Position numbers and translations under genes: made by a program. This document shows, piece after piece, positions 10,006 through 22,195 of a stretch of DNA of 64,000 bases; positions within the stretch are counted from its first letter, which is position 1; every line of letters starts with the position of its first letter. Source of the DNA: Thauera sp. Its GTDB lineage: Bacteria; Pseudomonadota; Gammaproteobacteria; Burkholderiales; Rhodocyclaceae. Under the pieces are notes generated by a model. The model ran no database searches and was not told where the DNA came from. It saw nothing but the letters and a program-made list of their open reading frames with translations. The stretch covers positions 1 to 64,000 of the forward strand of contig JAFLDS010000005.1 of the NCBI GenBank assembly GCA_017302295.1, in the 5' to 3' direction.

Positions 10006-11199
10006 TCAGGCGGCGCTCCCGCGCGCAACCATCTCGGCCGCGGCACGGTAACGCTTCTGCGCCTCTTCCGGGCGCCCGAGCTTTTCCAGCAACTCGGCGA
10101 GCGCAAGCTGCGCCTCCACGGTCGGCGCACGGCCGAGAGAAGCTTCCAGGTAGCTCTGGGCCTTCCCCCACAGCTGCGCGCCCATGCATAGCCGCCCCAG
10201 CGCAAACAACAGGCCACCATCGTTGGGGTGGCGCTGCAACCACGCTTCGGCCTTGGCGAGACAGGCGACCGCATCGCCTTCGCCGTCGCCACAGTGCGCA
10301 TAAAGCCGCGCCAGCGCGCCATCCCATTCCTGATCGAGCAGGCGCTCGAGCGTGCGACGCGCCAGCGCCCCATGTCCGGCGGCTGCAAGCAAGGGCACAG
10401 CCCGCTCGACGAAGCGCCGGTCGACCAGTTCGTCGGCCGGCAGCGCCTTCCAGTAGGCGGCCAGCGCCGCCGGATCGCTTCGCAGCTCGCGCAGGCGTTC
10501 GAGATGCGCGCGGCGCAGCAAGGGCTCCGCCTGGGCCACGGACAGCGCCTTGTGCTTCAGCAGCTGGCGCGTGCTGCGCAGCAGTTCGTCCCACTGGCCG
10601 AGCGCCGACGCCACCGTCAGCGACATGCGCAGCACCGCGATGTGACGATGCCCGGCAAGGCGCAAGGTCTCGAGCCGTTCGGCCGCCTCGTCGAAGCGAC
10701 GCCCTTCGATGGCGAGCTCGGCCTCGGTCATCAGGCGCGCGACGCGCGCCTCCTCTCCCTGTTCGGCCGCATGCCCCAGCCAGATCCGGTAGCGCGTGTC
10801 GTCGCGCATCGCATGCGCGGCCCGTGCCGCGACCAACGCCGCCATGGCCGGACTTTCACCCGACGCAAAGGCCGATGAGGCGAACTTGAGCGCCTGCGCA
10901 AAGCGCCCCTCGAACTGCGCCCGCAAGGCCTCGCGCAAGGCGAGCCCGGCCTTTTCACGCCGCCGCCGCTCGCGCCACTGCGCGACCTGGGCGGGCAGCC
11001 CCAGGGTGCGCCGGACCAATCTGAGCAAGACGTAGCCGACGATGAAGGCCGCAATCAGCATCACGATGAAAAGATTCAGCGACAGCTGCGCCCGCCAGGG
11101 CGGCAGCACGAGAAGGACGTAGCCCTCGTTGATGCCTGCGACCATCGCCAGGCCGGCCGCCAGCGCGAAAATCCCCACCAACCAGATCAAGGCTCGCAT
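10006..11199 (-). CDS. hemY: HemY family protein (tetratricopeptide membrane protein of haem operon)
   Basis: A 397-residue inner-membrane protein with two N-terminal transmembrane helices (about residues 4-25 and 41-62), a basic linker rich in Arg, and a long alpha-helical TPR domain. This is the proteobacterial HemY_N family, unrelated to the Bacillus protoporphyrinogen oxidase of the same name. Its function is thought to be in haem or porphyrin metabolism, from its operon, but is not firmly established. It follows hemX by nine bases and is the last gene of hemC-hemD-hemX-hemY. Confidence 0.85.
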   Translation of the reverse strand: MRALIWLVGIFALAAGLAMVAGINEGYVLLVLPPWRAQLSLNLFIVMLIAAFIVGYVLLRLVRRTLGLPAQVAQWRERRRREKAGLALREALRAQFEGRFAQALKFASSAFASGESPAMAALVAARAAHAMRDDTRYRIWLGHAAEQGEEARVARLMTEAELAIEGRRFDEAAERLETLRLAGHRHIAVLRMSLTVASALGQWDELLRSTRQLLKHKALSVAQAEPLLRRAHLERLRELRSDPAALAAYWKALPADELVDRRFVERAVPLLAAAGHGALARRTLERLLDQEWDGALARLYAHCGDGEGDAVACLAKAEAWLQRHPNDGGLLFALGRLCMGAQLWGKAQSYLEASLGRAPTVEAQLALAELLEKLGRPEEAQKRYRAAAEMVARGSAA

Positions 11200-11208
11200 G
11201 GCGGATCC

Positions 11209-12444
11209 TCAGCGCGGTGCCGCGGGCACGGACGCAGCGGCTCCCGGCGGCTGGGGCACGGGTGCCGGCCTCGTTGCAGGCACCGGAGGTGCCGACTCGC
11301 GCCCTCTGGCCTGGAGCTGGCGCAAGGCCGCAAAGCTCTCGGTCAGGGTCGGAACATCGGACGACAGCACCACGCCCTCGAGCTCCTTCAGTTCGTCCAG
11401 CGCGGCGCGAACCCGCTCGTCGCGCAGGTCGAAAAAGCGCTCGATCCAGGAACGAGCCTGGGCAAGATCAGCCCCGTAAGTGCGGCCGTCGCGCGCGAGC
11501 AAGGCGAGGCGGGCCGTCAACAGGCGAATCTTGAGGTTCTCGCGCAGGAAGGTGCTCTGCGCGGGCGCCAGCAACACCGGCGCGGGCTGGTCGAGGCGCT
11601 CGACGCGCACGAGCGCGCGCAGTTCGCGCCAGATGTCATATGCCAGTTCTCCGGCGTAGGCCTTCATCCGGCCGACGATGTCGGACTCCTCCACCGCGAC
11701 CGACCCGGGCTTGTCGGCGACCGCCGCGGCCGGCAGCTGGCCCTCGAAGGCCAGCGGCATCGCATCGGCGCGCTCGAGCAGGCGCTCCAGACGCAGGCCG
11801 AGGCCGGGGATGTCGGTGGCCGGCATCAGCTTCAGCGTCTCGATGTCTTTCGCCAGCGCACGCCGCAGAGGCGCCAGTTGGCCCTTGTCGTGCAGTGCCA
11901 GGCGCTGCTCGGCCGCCTGCAGGACGATCAGCGCCGCATGGACGTTGCCCGCCAGCTGCAGATGCTGCGCCGCTGCCGCAATGGTCTGCTCCACTTCGGC
12001 GATGACTTCGTCTTCACGGGTGCGGGAGAACGCCTGGTACAGCGCCTCGAGCGCGGCGGCCTGGCCCTCGGTCGCCTCGACCTTGGCCTCCAGCGCGCCC
12101 ATCTTGCCCTGCAGCGCGGCGATCGTTTCCTGCTGCTGCCGGGAAATCCCGCGGGCCTCGGTCGCGATCGTTTCGCCTTCACCCAGACGCCGCGCCAGTT
12201 CCTCGCGCAACTCGGCCGACTGGAAACGCATCTCCCAGGCCTGCCAGCCAGCCCAGCCGGCTGCGCCGCAGCCGATCAGCGCGACTAGCAGCGCCCAGCC
12301 GGCGAGACCGGAGCGCGCCTGAGGCGAAACTGGGGGCGGATTTGACATGCTGCGGGAGGGGGTCGCGGAACCGGCCTGCGCCTCGGTCGACGAGCGCTCC
12401 GCCTCCGGCGAACTGCGGGTAAGTGCGGCGTTTTCTTCGTTCAT
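11209..12444 (-). CDS. hemX: HemX family protein (uroporphyrinogen-III C-methyltransferase-like)
   Basis: A 411-residue protein with a disordered Ser/Pro-rich N terminus (1-45), one transmembrane helix around residues 46-68, then a long coiled coil and a helical periplasmic domain. It lacks the SAM-binding motifs of true methyltransferases, so the common database name is misleading. The C terminus is Pro/Ala rich. It sits nine bases after hemD and nine before hemY. A scaffold role in the haem pathway is inferred from position only. Confidence 0.85.
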   Translation of the reverse strand: MNEENAALTRSSPEAERSSTEAQAGSATPSRSMSNPPPVSPQARSGLAGWALLVALIGCGAAGWAGWQAWEMRFQSAELREELARRLGEGETIATEARGISRQQQETIAALQGKMGALEAKVEATEGQAAALEALYQAFSRTREDEVIAEVEQTIAAAAQHLQLAGNVHAALIVLQAAEQRLALHDKGQLAPLRRALAKDIETLKLMPATDIPGLGLRLERLLERADAMPLAFEGQLPAAAVADKPGSVAVEESDIVGRMKAYAGELAYDIWRELRALVRVERLDQPAPVLLAPAQSTFLRENLKIRLLTARLALLARDGRTYGADLAQARSWIERFFDLRDERVRAALDELKELEGVVLSSDVPTLTESFAALRQLQARGRESAPPVPATRPAPVPQPPGAAASVPAAPR

Positions 12445-12453
12445 GGCGAGAGT

Positions 12454-13260
12454 TTAACCAAAGTGGCTGAGGAGCGCCTGCACCATGCCGTCTTCGCCGG
12501 CGGCGGTCTCGACGACGGCCTGGAAACCCGCCGCGCGCGCGCGCTCGGCGATGCGCGGATGGGGCGCAAACACGGGGACCTCACGCAGCGCCGTGATGCC
12601 CGCAGCGCCGACCATAATCACCAGATTATCGACGCCCTCACTGCTCGTCAGCAGCACAGCGCCGAGCGCGCCGGCGCGCGCGCGATCGAGCATCGGCGAT
12701 GGGTCGAGATCCGGTCGGTAGCGCCGGTAGCAGGTCACGAAAACGACGTGGGCGCCACGCTCGGTGAGCGTATCGCCCAGCAGATCGCGCCCGCCATCAC
12801 CGCGCAAGATGAGCACGCGCCGACCGCGCACCGCCTGCGCGGCAAACTCGGGCAGCGCGAGCACCGACTCGCTGTCGAAGCCCGACTGCGGGGCGATCAC
12901 CTGCTTGAAACCGAATCGCATCAGCTCGCGCTCGCTGCCCTTCCCCACCGTCGCCACTCGCAGCCCGGACGGCCAGGGACGCCGTGCGAGCATGCTGTCG
13001 AGCGCGTAGCGCACTGCGTTGGGGCTGACGAAAAAGGCGAGGTCGAACGTATCGAGCTGGTCTGCAATTTCGTTCAGCGGTGCGGAATCGGTTGCCGGTC
13101 CGATGGCGAGGACGGGAAAGCGCAGCGGCTCGCCGCCCGCCCGCTGGATCGCACGACACAGGCTCTCGGCCTGCTCGGCAGGCCGCGTCACGACGATGCA
13201 GCGTCCGCCAAGCGAACGCTCCGGACTGCCCTTCGCCGCCGCTGCCGCGTCCGTCGCCAT
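12454..13260 (-). CDS. hemD: Uroporphyrinogen-III synthase HemD
   Basis: A 268-residue enzyme that cyclises hydroxymethylbilane with inversion of ring D. The family is poorly conserved, but the opening IVVTRPAEQAESL, the FFVSPNAVRYAL segment and the glycine-rich GRRVLILRGDGGRDLL are typical. It starts 20 bases after hemC ends. A weakly conserved Ala/Gly-rich leader of some 20 residues precedes the domain, so an internal start is possible. Confidence 0.9.
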   Translation of the reverse strand: MATDAAAAAKGSPERSLGGRCIVVTRPAEQAESLCRAIQRAGGEPLRFPVLAIGPATDSAPLNEIADQLDTFDLAFFVSPNAVRYALDSMLARRPWPSGLRVATVGKGSERELMRFGFKQVIAPQSGFDSESVLALPEFAAQAVRGRRVLILRGDGGRDLLGDTLTERGAHVVFVTCYRRYRPDLDPSPMLDRARAGALGAVLLTSSEGVDNLVIMVGAAGITALREVPVFAPHPRIAERARAAGFQAVVETAAGEDGMVQALLSHFG

Positions 13261-13280
13261 CGGGCGATCGCTCGCGCCGG

Positions 13281-14213
13281 TCAGCCAAGCGTGGAGAGGA
13301 TGGCCTCCGCGCCCTGCGCCCGCAGGTCATCGGCCAGCGCATGCCCGAGCGCCTCCGCGCTGGCGGGTGCGCCCTCGCGCTCGGCGCGGACGATCTCGCT
13401 GCCGTCGGGGCGTGCGACAAAACCGCGCAGCCACACGCGGCCGGCGCGCATTTCGGCGTAGGCGCCGAGCGGCACCTCGCAGCTTCCGGCCAGTGCGCGC
13501 GCCACCGCGCGCTCGGCCAGCACGCATGCGGCCGTGTCGTGATCGTTGAGCGGCTGCAGCCAGGCGACGAGGTCGCCGCGCGAGGCCAGACATTCGATGC
13601 CGAGCGCGCCCTGGCCCGCCGCCGGAAGGGAAACCTCCGAGGGCAACACCGAGCGGATGCGGTCCTTGAGCCCCAGCCGGGTCAGCCCGGCCGCGGCGAG
13701 AATGATCGCGTCGTACTGGCCCTCGTCGAGCTTGCGCAGGCGGGTGTCGAGGTTGCCGCGCAGGCTGGTCACGCCGAGGAAGGGGTATTGCGCGTGAAGC
13801 TGCGATTCGCGCCGCAGCGAGGAGGTCCCCACGATTGTGCCGGGCGGCATGTCGGCCAGGCTGTCGTAGCGGTTGGAGACGAAGGCATCGAGCGGCAGTT
13901 CGCGCTCGGAGATGCAGGCCAGGGTGAACTCCTCGCCCATCTGCATCGGCACGTCCTTCATCGAATGCACCGCGATGTCGGCGCGGCCATCGAGCAGCGC
14001 GGTCTCGAGCTCCTTGACGAACAGGCCCTTGCCGCCGACCTTGGCCAGCGGACGATCGAGGATCTGGTCCCCACGCGTGGTCATGCCCAGCAGTTCGACC
14101 CGACAGCCCGGATACAGCGACTCGAGGCGCGCCTTGACGTGCTCGGCCTGCCAGAGGGCGAGGCGGCTTTCACGGGTGGCGATGACGATGCGTTCGGGGG
14201 TCGCTGGGCTCAC
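13281..14213 (-). CDS. hemC: Porphobilinogen deaminase HemC
   Basis: A 310-residue hydroxymethylbilane synthase. Substrate-binding residues lie in the [12 protein letters not shown] segment, and the cysteine that carries the dipyrromethane cofactor is in GSCEVPLG near residue 240. It is the first gene of the minus-strand hemCDXY operon and is divergent from ppc across 275 bases. Near-perfect agreement with family length and motifs. Confidence 0.96.
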   Translation of the reverse strand: MSPATPERIVIATRESRLALWQAEHVKARLESLYPGCRVELLGMTTRGDQILDRPLAKVGGKGLFVKELETALLDGRADIAVHSMKDVPMQMGEEFTLACISERELPLDAFVSNRYDSLADMPPGTIVGTSSLRRESQLHAQYPFLGVTSLRGNLDTRLRKLDEGQYDAIILAAAGLTRLGLKDRIRSVLPSEVSLPAAGQGALGIECLASRGDLVAWLQPLNDHDTAACVLAERAVARALAGSCEVPLGAYAEMRAGRVWLRGFVARPDGSEIVRAEREGAPASAEALGHALADDLRAQGAEAILSTLG

Positions 14214-14333
14214 GGCAGATCACTCGAAATGGGCTTGGGACGATATTCAGGTGTGAATCGGCAGCAGGAATGAGCCGACGAGGTCGGGCCCTCCGCCGAA
14301 CCGAACTTTTCACCGCACTGCAGCATCAGGGTT

Positions 14334-14348
14334 CCTACCAATGGTAGG
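14334..14348. promoter_or_regulatory. perfect palindrome between hemC and ppc
   Basis: CCTACCAATGGTAGG is a perfect odd palindrome (seven bases each side of a central A) roughly midway in the 275-base divergent interval between hemC (start 14213) and ppc (start 14489). It could be an operator for a dimeric regulator of either gene or a short hairpin followed by CTTTT. I recognise no regulator with this site. Elsewhere in the interval (14214-14488) I see no gene. Confidence 0.4.
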
Positions 14349-14488
14349 CTTTTGCCCGCGGATTCTAGCATGCAGGGCGATGCGACCTGCCGCTGGAGCC
14401 GCCACCCGCGCCGGATGGCGCGACCGGTTCTCCGCGATACGAGACGAAGGTCTCCTGTCATTCTCTCCTCTAGCCAAGCCTTACGCCC

Positions 14489-17242
14489 ATGACCCAGGAC
14501 AAGGACGCGCCCCTGCGCGAAGACATCCGCCTGCTCGGCCGCCTGCTCGGCGACACCGTGCGCGACCAGCAGGGTGCTGCCGTTTTCGATCTGATCGAGC
14601 GCATCCGCCAGAATTCGGTCCGTTTCCGCCGCGACGACGACATCTCCGCGCGCCGCGAACTGGAGGAGATCCTCGACGCCCTCTCGCGCGAGCAGACGAT
14701 CCAGGTCGTGCGCGCCTTCAGCTATTTCTCGCACCTTGCGAACATCGCCGAAGACCAGCACCACATCCGCCGCAGCCGGGCGCACCTGATCGCCGGCTCG
14801 GCGCCGCGTGAAGGCAGCCTCGCCCACGCGATCGAGCGCGCCTTCGACGCAGGCACGGCAACCGCCGCCAGCCTGCAGGCCTTCTTCGAGACCGCGCTGG
14901 TATCGCCGGTGCTCACCGCGCATCCGACCGAGGTGCAGCGCAAAAGCATCCTGAACTGCGAGACGGTGCTCGCGCGGCTGCTGGACGAGCGCGACCGCAT
15001 GCAGCTCACTCCCGAGGAGTCGGACGCCAACCTCGAGGCCCTGCGCCGCGCGATCCTGACCCTGTGGCAGACGCGCATGCTGCGCTCTGCCCGCCTGTCG
15101 GTGATCGACGAGGTCAATAACGGACTCTCCTACTTCGAGACCACCTTCCTGCGCGAGCTGCCGCGGCTGTACGCGAGCCTCGAGGACCGCCTCGCGACCG
15201 CGAACGCGGCGGGCGCTCCCACCGAATTGCCCGCATTCCTGCAGGTCGGCAGCTGGATCGGCGGCGACCGCGACGGCAACCCTTACGTCACCGCCGAGGT
15301 GCTCGAACGCGCGCTGGCAATGCAGGCCACGGTCGCGCTCGGCTACTACCTGGACGAGCTGCACATCCTCGGCTCGCAGCTCTCGCTCGCCCTCGGTCTG
15401 GTGAGCGCGTCCGATGCGTTGCTGGCCCTGGCCGAGCGCTCGCCCGACCAGTCGCCGCACCGCAGCGACGAGCCCTATCGCCGCGCGATCTCCGGAGTCT
15501 ATGCGCGCCTGGCGGCCACCTACCGCGAACTGCTCGGCCACGCCCCCGCGCGCCACCCGGTCGCCGAGGCCGCCCCCTATCCCAACGCCGAAGCGCTGAG
15601 CGAGGATCTCGACGTCCTGCACCGCTCGCTGGTCGCCAACGGTTCGGCCGCGCTCGCCCGCGGCCGTCTGCGTCATCTGCGCCGTGCAATCAGGGTGTTC
15701 GGCTTCCACCTGGCGCCGATCGACCTGCGCCAGAATTCCGACGTGCACGAGCGCGTGGTGGCCGAGCTGCTCGAGATTGCGCGCCCCGGCACCGACTATC
15801 GCGCCCAGGACGAGACCGGCCGCTGCGCGCTGCTCCTCGACGAACTCGCCACCGCCCGCCCGCTGGCCTCACCGCACGTGCGCTACAGCGACGAGACCGA
15901 AGGCGAGCTCGCGATCTTCCGCGCCGCCCGCCAGGCACACCTGCGCTACGGCAGCGGGGCGATCCGCCAGTGCATCATCTCCAAGACCGACGACGTCTCC
16001 GACCTGCTCGAACTGGCAGTGCTGCTGAAGGAAGCCGGGCTGCTGCGGCCAGTGGAGAAGGCGCTCGACGTCAACATCGTGCCGCTGTTCGAGACCATCG
16101 GCGATCTGGAGAACGCTGCCGCCGTCATGGACCGCCTGTTCTCGTTGCCAGCCTACCGCGAGCTGCTTTCGAACGCGCGCGGCGACGCCCACGAGGTGAT
16201 GCTGGGCTACTCGGACAGCAACAAGGACGGAGGCTTCATGACCTCGGGCTGGGCGCTTTACAAGGCCGAAGGCGAGCTGGTCGACACCTTCGCCCGCCAC
16301 GGCGTGCGCCTGCGGCTGTTTCACGGCCGCGGCGGCTCGGTCGGCCGCGGCGGCGGCCCGAGCTACCAGGCCATCCTCGCGCAACCGGAAGGCGCGGTGC
16401 AGGGCCAGATCCGCCTCACCGAGCAGGGCGAAGTCATCGGCGCCAAGTACGGCAACCCGGAGGTGGGCCGGCGCAACCTCGAGGTGCTGGTCGCCGCCAC
16501 GCTGGAGACCAGCCTGCGCCCTGCCGGCGCCGGCCCGACGCCGCCGGCCTTCCTCGCGGCGATGCAGGCGCTGTCGGACGAAGCCTTCGCCGCGTACCGC
16601 GGCCTGGTCTACGAGACCCCGGGCTTCGAGGAGTACTTCTGGGAGTCGACGGTGATCTCGGAGATCGCCGGCCTCAACATCGGCTCGCGCCCGGCCTCGC
16701 GCAAGAAGGGCACGCGCATCGAGGATCTGCGCGCCATCCCCTGGGTGTTCTCGTGGGCGCAATGCCGCCTGATGCTGCCGGGCTGGTTCGGCTTCGGCAG
16801 CGCGGTGAAGCGTTTTCTGGCCACCCGCCCCGACGACGGGATTGCGCTGTTGCAGCGCATGTTCCGCGAGTGGTCGTTCTTCGCCACCCTGCTGTCCAAC
16901 ATGGACATGGTGCTGGCCAAGAGCGATCTGGCCATCGCCTCGCGCTATGCCCAATTGGTGAAGGACGTAACGCTGCGTGATGCGATCTTCGGCCGCATCC
17001 GCGGCGAATGGCACGATACCGTGGAGGCGCTGCTGGCGATCACCGGGCAGCAGGAACTGCTCGACGGCAACCCGCTGCTCAAGCGCTCGATCCGCAACCG
17101 CTTCCCCTATCTCGACCCGCTCAATCACGTCCAGGTCGAACTGCTGAGCCGCCACCGTGAGGACAGCGACGACGAGCGCATCCGGCTGGGCATCTACATG
17201 TCGATCAACGGCATCGCCGCGGGGCTGCGCAACAGCGGATGA
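14489..17242 (+). CDS. ppc: Phosphoenolpyruvate carboxylase
   Basis: A 917-residue enzyme forming oxaloacetate from PEP and bicarbonate to refill the TCA cycle. The catalytic motif around the first histidine, [12 protein letters not shown], is at about residues 149-160; [11 protein letters not shown] and the arginine/glycine loop [13 protein letters not shown] are intact, and the C terminus ends in the usual RNSG-type tail. It is convergent with the response-regulator gene, only 18 bases apart and without an obvious terminator. Full length for the family. Confidence 0.97.
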   Translation: MTQDKDAPLREDIRLLGRLLGDTVRDQQGAAVFDLIERIRQNSVRFRRDDDISARRELEEILDALSREQTIQVVRAFSYFSHLANIAEDQHHIRRSRAHLIAGSAPREGSLAHAIERAFDAGTATAASLQAFFETALVSPVLTAHPTEVQRKSILNCETVLARLLDERDRMQLTPEESDANLEALRRAILTLWQTRMLRSARLSVIDEVNNGLSYFETTFLRELPRLYASLEDRLATANAAGAPTELPAFLQVGSWIGGDRDGNPYVTAEVLERALAMQATVALGYYLDELHILGSQLSLALGLVSASDALLALAERSPDQSPHRSDEPYRRAISGVYARLAATYRELLGHAPARHPVAEAAPYPNAEALSEDLDVLHRSLVANGSAALARGRLRHLRRAIRVFGFHLAPIDLRQNSDVHERVVAELLEIARPGTDYRAQDETGRCALLLDELATARPLASPHVRYSDETEGELAIFRAARQAHLRYGSGAIRQCIISKTDDVSDLLELAVLLKEAGLLRPVEKALDVNIVPLFETIGDLENAAAVMDRLFSLPAYRELLSNARGDAHEVMLGYSDSNKDGGFMTSGWALYKAEGELVDTFARHGVRLRLFHGRGGSVGRGGGPSYQAILAQPEGAVQGQIRLTEQGEVIGAKYGNPEVGRRNLEVLVAATLETSLRPAGAGPTPPAFLAAMQALSDEAFAAYRGLVYETPGFEEYFWESTVISEIAGLNIGSRPASRKKGTRIEDLRAIPWVFSWAQCRLMLPGWFGFGSAVKRFLATRPDDGIALLQRMFREWSFFATLLSNMDMVLAKSDLAIASRYAQLVKDVTLRDAIFGRIRGEWHDTVEALLAITGQQELLDGNPLLKRSIRNRFPYLDPLNHVQVELLSRHREDSDDERIRLGIYMSINGIAAGLRNSG

Positions 17243-17260
17243 TCGCCTGGGGGCCGCCGC

Positions 17261-18019
17261 TCACAGCCCGAGCGCCTGTTTCACCGTCGGCCACTGCCGG
17301 CGACTGACCGGCAAGCGCTCGGCGCAGCCCTTGAGCAGGATTTCCCAGTGCGCGTCGCCCTCCTCCTCGCCGACGCGCTCCACCCCGGTGACCGCGGCAC
17401 GCGCCACCAGGCAGTTGCGATGGATGCGCAGGAAGGCGTCACCGAACTCGTCCTCGAGGCGCACCAGCGACTCGTCGAGCAGATAGTCACGTTCCGCGGT
17501 CCGCGCCGTCACGTACTTGAGCTCGGCGCGCAGGTAGAGCACGTCGGCCACCGGCAGCAGCAGCAGGCGGTTGCGCTCATTCACCGCGAAATGCTGCCTG
17601 GCGATTGTCGCCCCCGCTGGCGCAGCGACGACGATGCGCCGCCGCGCCCGGACCTTGGCCAGCGCGGCGGCCAGGCGCTCGGCGCGCACCGGCTTGAGCA
17701 GGTAATCGACCGCGGTCAGCTCGAAAGCCTCCACCGCATAGCCATCGAAGGCGGTGACGAACACCACCTCGGGCGGCGACGGCAGAGCGGCGACCCGGCG
17801 CGCGAACTCGACGCCATCCATGGCCGGCATGCGGATGTCGGCCAGCACCACATCGGCTCCTTCCGCCTCGAGCAGTCGCAGCGCCTCGACGCCGCTGGCC
17901 GCCATGCCGACCAGCACGGTCGGCTGCACCGCTTCAATGTCGCCCAGCAGGTCGCGCAGGCGGCTGCGCGCGGGCGCCTCGTCGTCGGCAACGATGACAC
18001 GCAGGGGGCACTCGCTCAT
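17261..18019 (-). CDS. AlgR/LytR-type response regulator (receiver + LytTR DNA-binding domain)
   Basis: A 252-residue regulator. The receiver domain (residues 5-120) has the acidic pair in VADDEAPAR, the phosphoacceptor Asp in VVLADIRMPAMDG and the conserved Lys in LLKPV; the C-terminal LytTR domain (about 150-250) contains FLRIHRNCLVAR. The start at 18019 overlaps the upstream kinase stop by four bases (ATGA); the open frame extends further, but that part overlaps kinase coding sequence. Next to hemC and argH this matches the Pseudomonas algZ-algR neighbourhood. The target genes are unknown here. Confidence 0.9.
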   Translation of the reverse strand: MSECPLRVIVADDEAPARSRLRDLLGDIEAVQPTVLVGMAASGVEALRLLEAEGADVVLADIRMPAMDGVEFARRVAALPSPPEVVFVTAFDGYAVEAFELTAVDYLLKPVRAERLAAALAKVRARRRIVVAAPAGATIARQHFAVNERNRLLLLPVADVLYLRAELKYVTARTAERDYLLDESLVRLEDEFGDAFLRIHRNCLVARAAVTGVERVGEEEGDAHWEILLKGCAERLPVSRRQWPTVKQALGL

Positions 18020-19080
18020 GCGGCCTGGCTCCTGAACGGCATGCGGATGCGAACACGATAACGCTGCTCGCTGCAGTCGATATCGAGTGCAGCCTCGAGA
18101 TCGAAGAACAGCATCAGCCGCTCGCGGATGTTGTCGAGCGCCATGCGATTGCCGACCTGATGTCGGGCCGCATCGCAAACGGGATTGTCCACTTCGAGCA
18201 GCAGCATGCCGCCCTGGCGGGCGACGCGGACGACGATCTCACCCGGCGCGCTCGAAGGCTCGACACCATGGTAGACCGCGTTCTCGAGCAGTGGCTGCAG
18301 CAGCAGCGGTGGGACTTTCGCCCGCATCAGCGCGGCCTGCTGCGCATCCATCGGGCGCACGCCGCCATCGAGGTCGTCAGTGAATTCCCAGCGCACTGCC
18401 AGGCGCTCGCCCAGGCGCAGGCGCTCGAGATCGACATAGCGCTCGCACAACGCCACTTCGTCGCCGAGCGCAACCAGATCGCGGTTGTCCTGCATCAGCG
18501 CGCGAAACAGGTCGGCGAGTTCTTCCAGCGCACGCTCGGCCCGCCGCGGATCGGAGCGGATCACCCCGAGCACCCCGTTGAGGCTGTTGAAGAAGAAATG
18601 CGGCCGGATGCGGGCCGTCAGCGCGAGCAGGCGGGCTTCGGTGAGGGCGGGCGAATACAGCCGGTTGCGATAGTCGAAATACAGCAGGCAGACCGCGGCC
18701 GCCCCCGCAGCCCACGCCAGACGACGCCCGAGACTCGCATCCGCGCCCGGCTCCGCGCCTTCCACCAGCGGGAAGCTGAAGATGACCACCAGCACCACGA
18801 TGCCAAACAGCGCAGCGAGTGCTGCCCGCGGCCCGAGCCCGGCGAGGCGCGGCGACGCGAGGTACAACATCAGCACCGCAAGCAGCAAGGGCAACTCCAG
18901 CCGGCCCGCCATCAGCACGAGTTCGGGGACCAGCATGGCAGGGGTATCAACGCGGAACAGGACGGTCACCAGCCCCAGCAGGTTGACCACCAGCAGCAGC
19001 CTCAGCATCACGCCGAGGTTGCGAAAGTCCGGCACCCCCGGCGGAGCAAGCGTGGAAGCCTTTTGCTTTATACTTTCCAT
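18016..19080 (-). CDS. AlgZ/FimS-type sensor histidine kinase (His_kinase family)
   Basis: A 354-residue membrane kinase. The N-terminal 150 residues hold several hydrophobic helices and no large periplasmic loop. The H-box [10 protein letters not shown] near residue 190 and the N-box [13 protein letters not shown] belong to the LytS/AlgZ class, which lacks classical HisKA sequences. It is translated together with its response regulator through an ATGA overlap and is divergent from argH across 88 bases. GGCGCCCGGGCGCC at 19091-19104 in that interval is a 14-base palindrome. Confidence 0.9.
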   Translation of the reverse strand: MESIKQKASTLAPPGVPDFRNLGVMLRLLLVVNLLGLVTVLFRVDTPAMLVPELVLMAGRLELPLLLAVLMLYLASPRLAGLGPRAALAALFGIVVLVVIFSFPLVEGAEPGADASLGRRLAWAAGAAAVCLLYFDYRNRLYSPALTEARLLALTARIRPHFFFNSLNGVLGVIRSDPRRAERALEELADLFRALMQDNRDLVALGDEVALCERYVDLERLRLGERLAVRWEFTDDLDGGVRPMDAQQAALMRAKVPPLLLQPLLENAVYHGVEPSSAPGEIVVRVARQGGMLLLEVDNPVCDAARHQVGNRMALDNIRERLMLFFDLEAALDIDCSEQRYRVRIRMPFRSQAA

Positions 19081-19168
19081 CGTTCATCCGGGCGCCCGGG
19101 CGCCTGCAAATTCATGCCTGGCCGGCAGCGCATCTGCGACAGGCAGCTCATTCCTCGTGCTTCCCATT

Positions 19169-20602
19169 ATGACAGACACCACCCCGTCCGCCGCCGATGC
19201 CGGCGCTTCCGCCAAGGCCTGGTCCGGCCGCTTCACCGAACCCGTGTCGGACCTCGTCAAGCGCTACACCGCCTCCGTGTTCTTCGACAAGCGCATGGCG
19301 CAGCAGGATATCCGCGGCTCGCTCGCGCACGCGAAGATGCTGGCCCGCCAGGGCATCATCGCTGCGGCCGACCTGGCCGACATCGAGCGCGGCATGACGC
19401 AGATTCTGGGCGAGATCGAACGCGGCGAGTTCGCCTGGAACCTCGACGACGAGGACGTCCACCTCAACATCGAAAAGCGCCTCACCGCGCTGGTGGGCGA
19501 TGCCGGCAAGCGCCTGCACACCGGGCGCAGCCGCAACGACCAGGTCGCGACCGACATCCGCCTGTGGCTGCGCGATGCGATCGACCAGATCCTGGCGCTC
19601 ATCGCCGACTTCCAGCGCAAGCTGCTCGATGTCGCCGAAACCCACGCCGCCACGCCGATGCCCGGCTTCACCCACCTTCAGGTCGCCCAGCCGGTGACCT
19701 TCGGCCACCACCTGATGGCCTACTACGAGATGAGCCGGCGTGACGCCGAGCGCTTCGCCGACTGCCGCAAGCGCGTCAACCGCCTGCCGCTCGGCTCGGC
19801 GGCCCTGGCCGGCACCAGCTACCCGATCGACCGCGAGTTCGTCGCGGCCGAACTCGGTTTCGACGAGGTCTGCTACAACTCTCTCGACGCCGTAAGCGAC
19901 CGCGACTTCGCCATCGAGTTTTGCGCCGCCAGCGCGCTGCTGATGACGCATCTGTCACGCTTCTCCGAAGAGCTGATCCTGTGGATGAGCCCGCGCGTCG
20001 GCTTCATCGACCTCGCCGACCGCTTCTGCACCGGCTCTTCGATCATGCCGCAGAAGAAGAACCCCGACGTACCCGAACTGGTGCGCGGCAAGACCGGCCG
20101 CGTCAACGGCAGCCTGATCGCCCTGCTGACGCTGATGAAGGGCCAGCCGCTGGCCTACAACAAGGACAACCAGGAAGACAAGGAGCCGCTGTTCGACACC
20201 GCAGACACGGTCATCGACACGCTGCGCATCTACGCCGACATGATCACCGGCATCAAGGTGAAGGCCGACGCCATGCGAGGCGCGCTCAGCCAGGGCTATG
20301 CCACCGCCACCGATCTGGCCGACTACCTGGTCAAGAAGGGCCTGCCCTTCCGCGACGCACACGAAGCGGTCGCCCTGGCCGTGCGCGCCGCCGACGTGAA
20401 AGGCTGCGACCTGCCGCAATTCACCCTTGATGAGCTGCGCATCGCCATGGCCCACGTGCCCGGCGCGGCCGAGCGGCTGGGCCACGATGTGTTCGCGGTT
20501 CTGACCGTCGACGGCTCGCTTGCGTCGCGCAAGCACATCGGCGGCACGGCGCCGGAGCAGGTTCGCGCCGCCGTCGCGCGCGCACGCGCGCACCTTGGCT
20601 GA
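19169..20602 (+). CDS. argH: Argininosuccinate lyase
   Basis: A 477-residue enzyme releasing arginine and fumarate from argininosuccinate. The fumarase/ASL superfamily signature [11 protein letters not shown] is near residue 290, and the catalytic TGRSRNDQ and H-containing GFTHLQ segments are intact. I chose ATG 19169 because the family begins shortly before WSGRF; the frame upstream is open but runs through the algZ intergenic region. The next gene, a protein kinase, begins six bases after the stop. Confidence 0.96.
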   Translation: MTDTTPSAADAGASAKAWSGRFTEPVSDLVKRYTASVFFDKRMAQQDIRGSLAHAKMLARQGIIAAADLADIERGMTQILGEIERGEFAWNLDDEDVHLNIEKRLTALVGDAGKRLHTGRSRNDQVATDIRLWLRDAIDQILALIADFQRKLLDVAETHAATPMPGFTHLQVAQPVTFGHHLMAYYEMSRRDAERFADCRKRVNRLPLGSAALAGTSYPIDREFVAAELGFDEVCYNSLDAVSDRDFAIEFCAASALLMTHLSRFSEELILWMSPRVGFIDLADRFCTGSSIMPQKKNPDVPELVRGKTGRVNGSLIALLTLMKGQPLAYNKDNQEDKEPLFDTADTVIDTLRIYADMITGIKVKADAMRGALSQGYATATDLADYLVKKGLPFRDAHEAVALAVRAADVKGCDLPQFTLDELRIAMAHVPGAAERLGHDVFAVLTVDGSLASRKHIGGTAPEQVRAAVARARAHLG

Positions 20603-20608
20603 GCTCCG

Positions 20609-21895
<1,287 letters not shown>

Positions 21896-22195
21896 TGCGC
21901 TCCGGCCACACTGGCTCGGCGCGACTTAGGTCACACCTGTCGGGAAATGCGAACCGATGCACGCCGTTGGCTGCTAACCTGAACACGATGGCGCGGCTGA
22001 TACAAGCCGATCCTGCGCCGCTGAGCCCAGCTGAAAGCGTCGGTATTTTTTACACCAGCCCGATTGCACGCAGACTGATTTGCTTATGATTCAATGCGCT
22101 AGACGGTTTTCTTTTATGTGCACGAATCTTGCTTTTACAGAATCAATTGCTCGCGCCCATGGCGCCAAACGCATCAACGTATCTGGAAGTCCATC
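21896..22195. other. non-coding interval before the HPr-rel-A operon
   Basis: This 300-base stretch is visibly richer in A and T than its neighbours and has no credible gene. It contains candidate promoter elements for the operon starting at 22196 (for example TTGCAC followed 15 bases later by TATGAT, a poorly spaced pair). I see no strong hairpin terminator for the kinase gene. The AT-rich character may mark the edge of an acquired segment. Confidence 0.4.
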
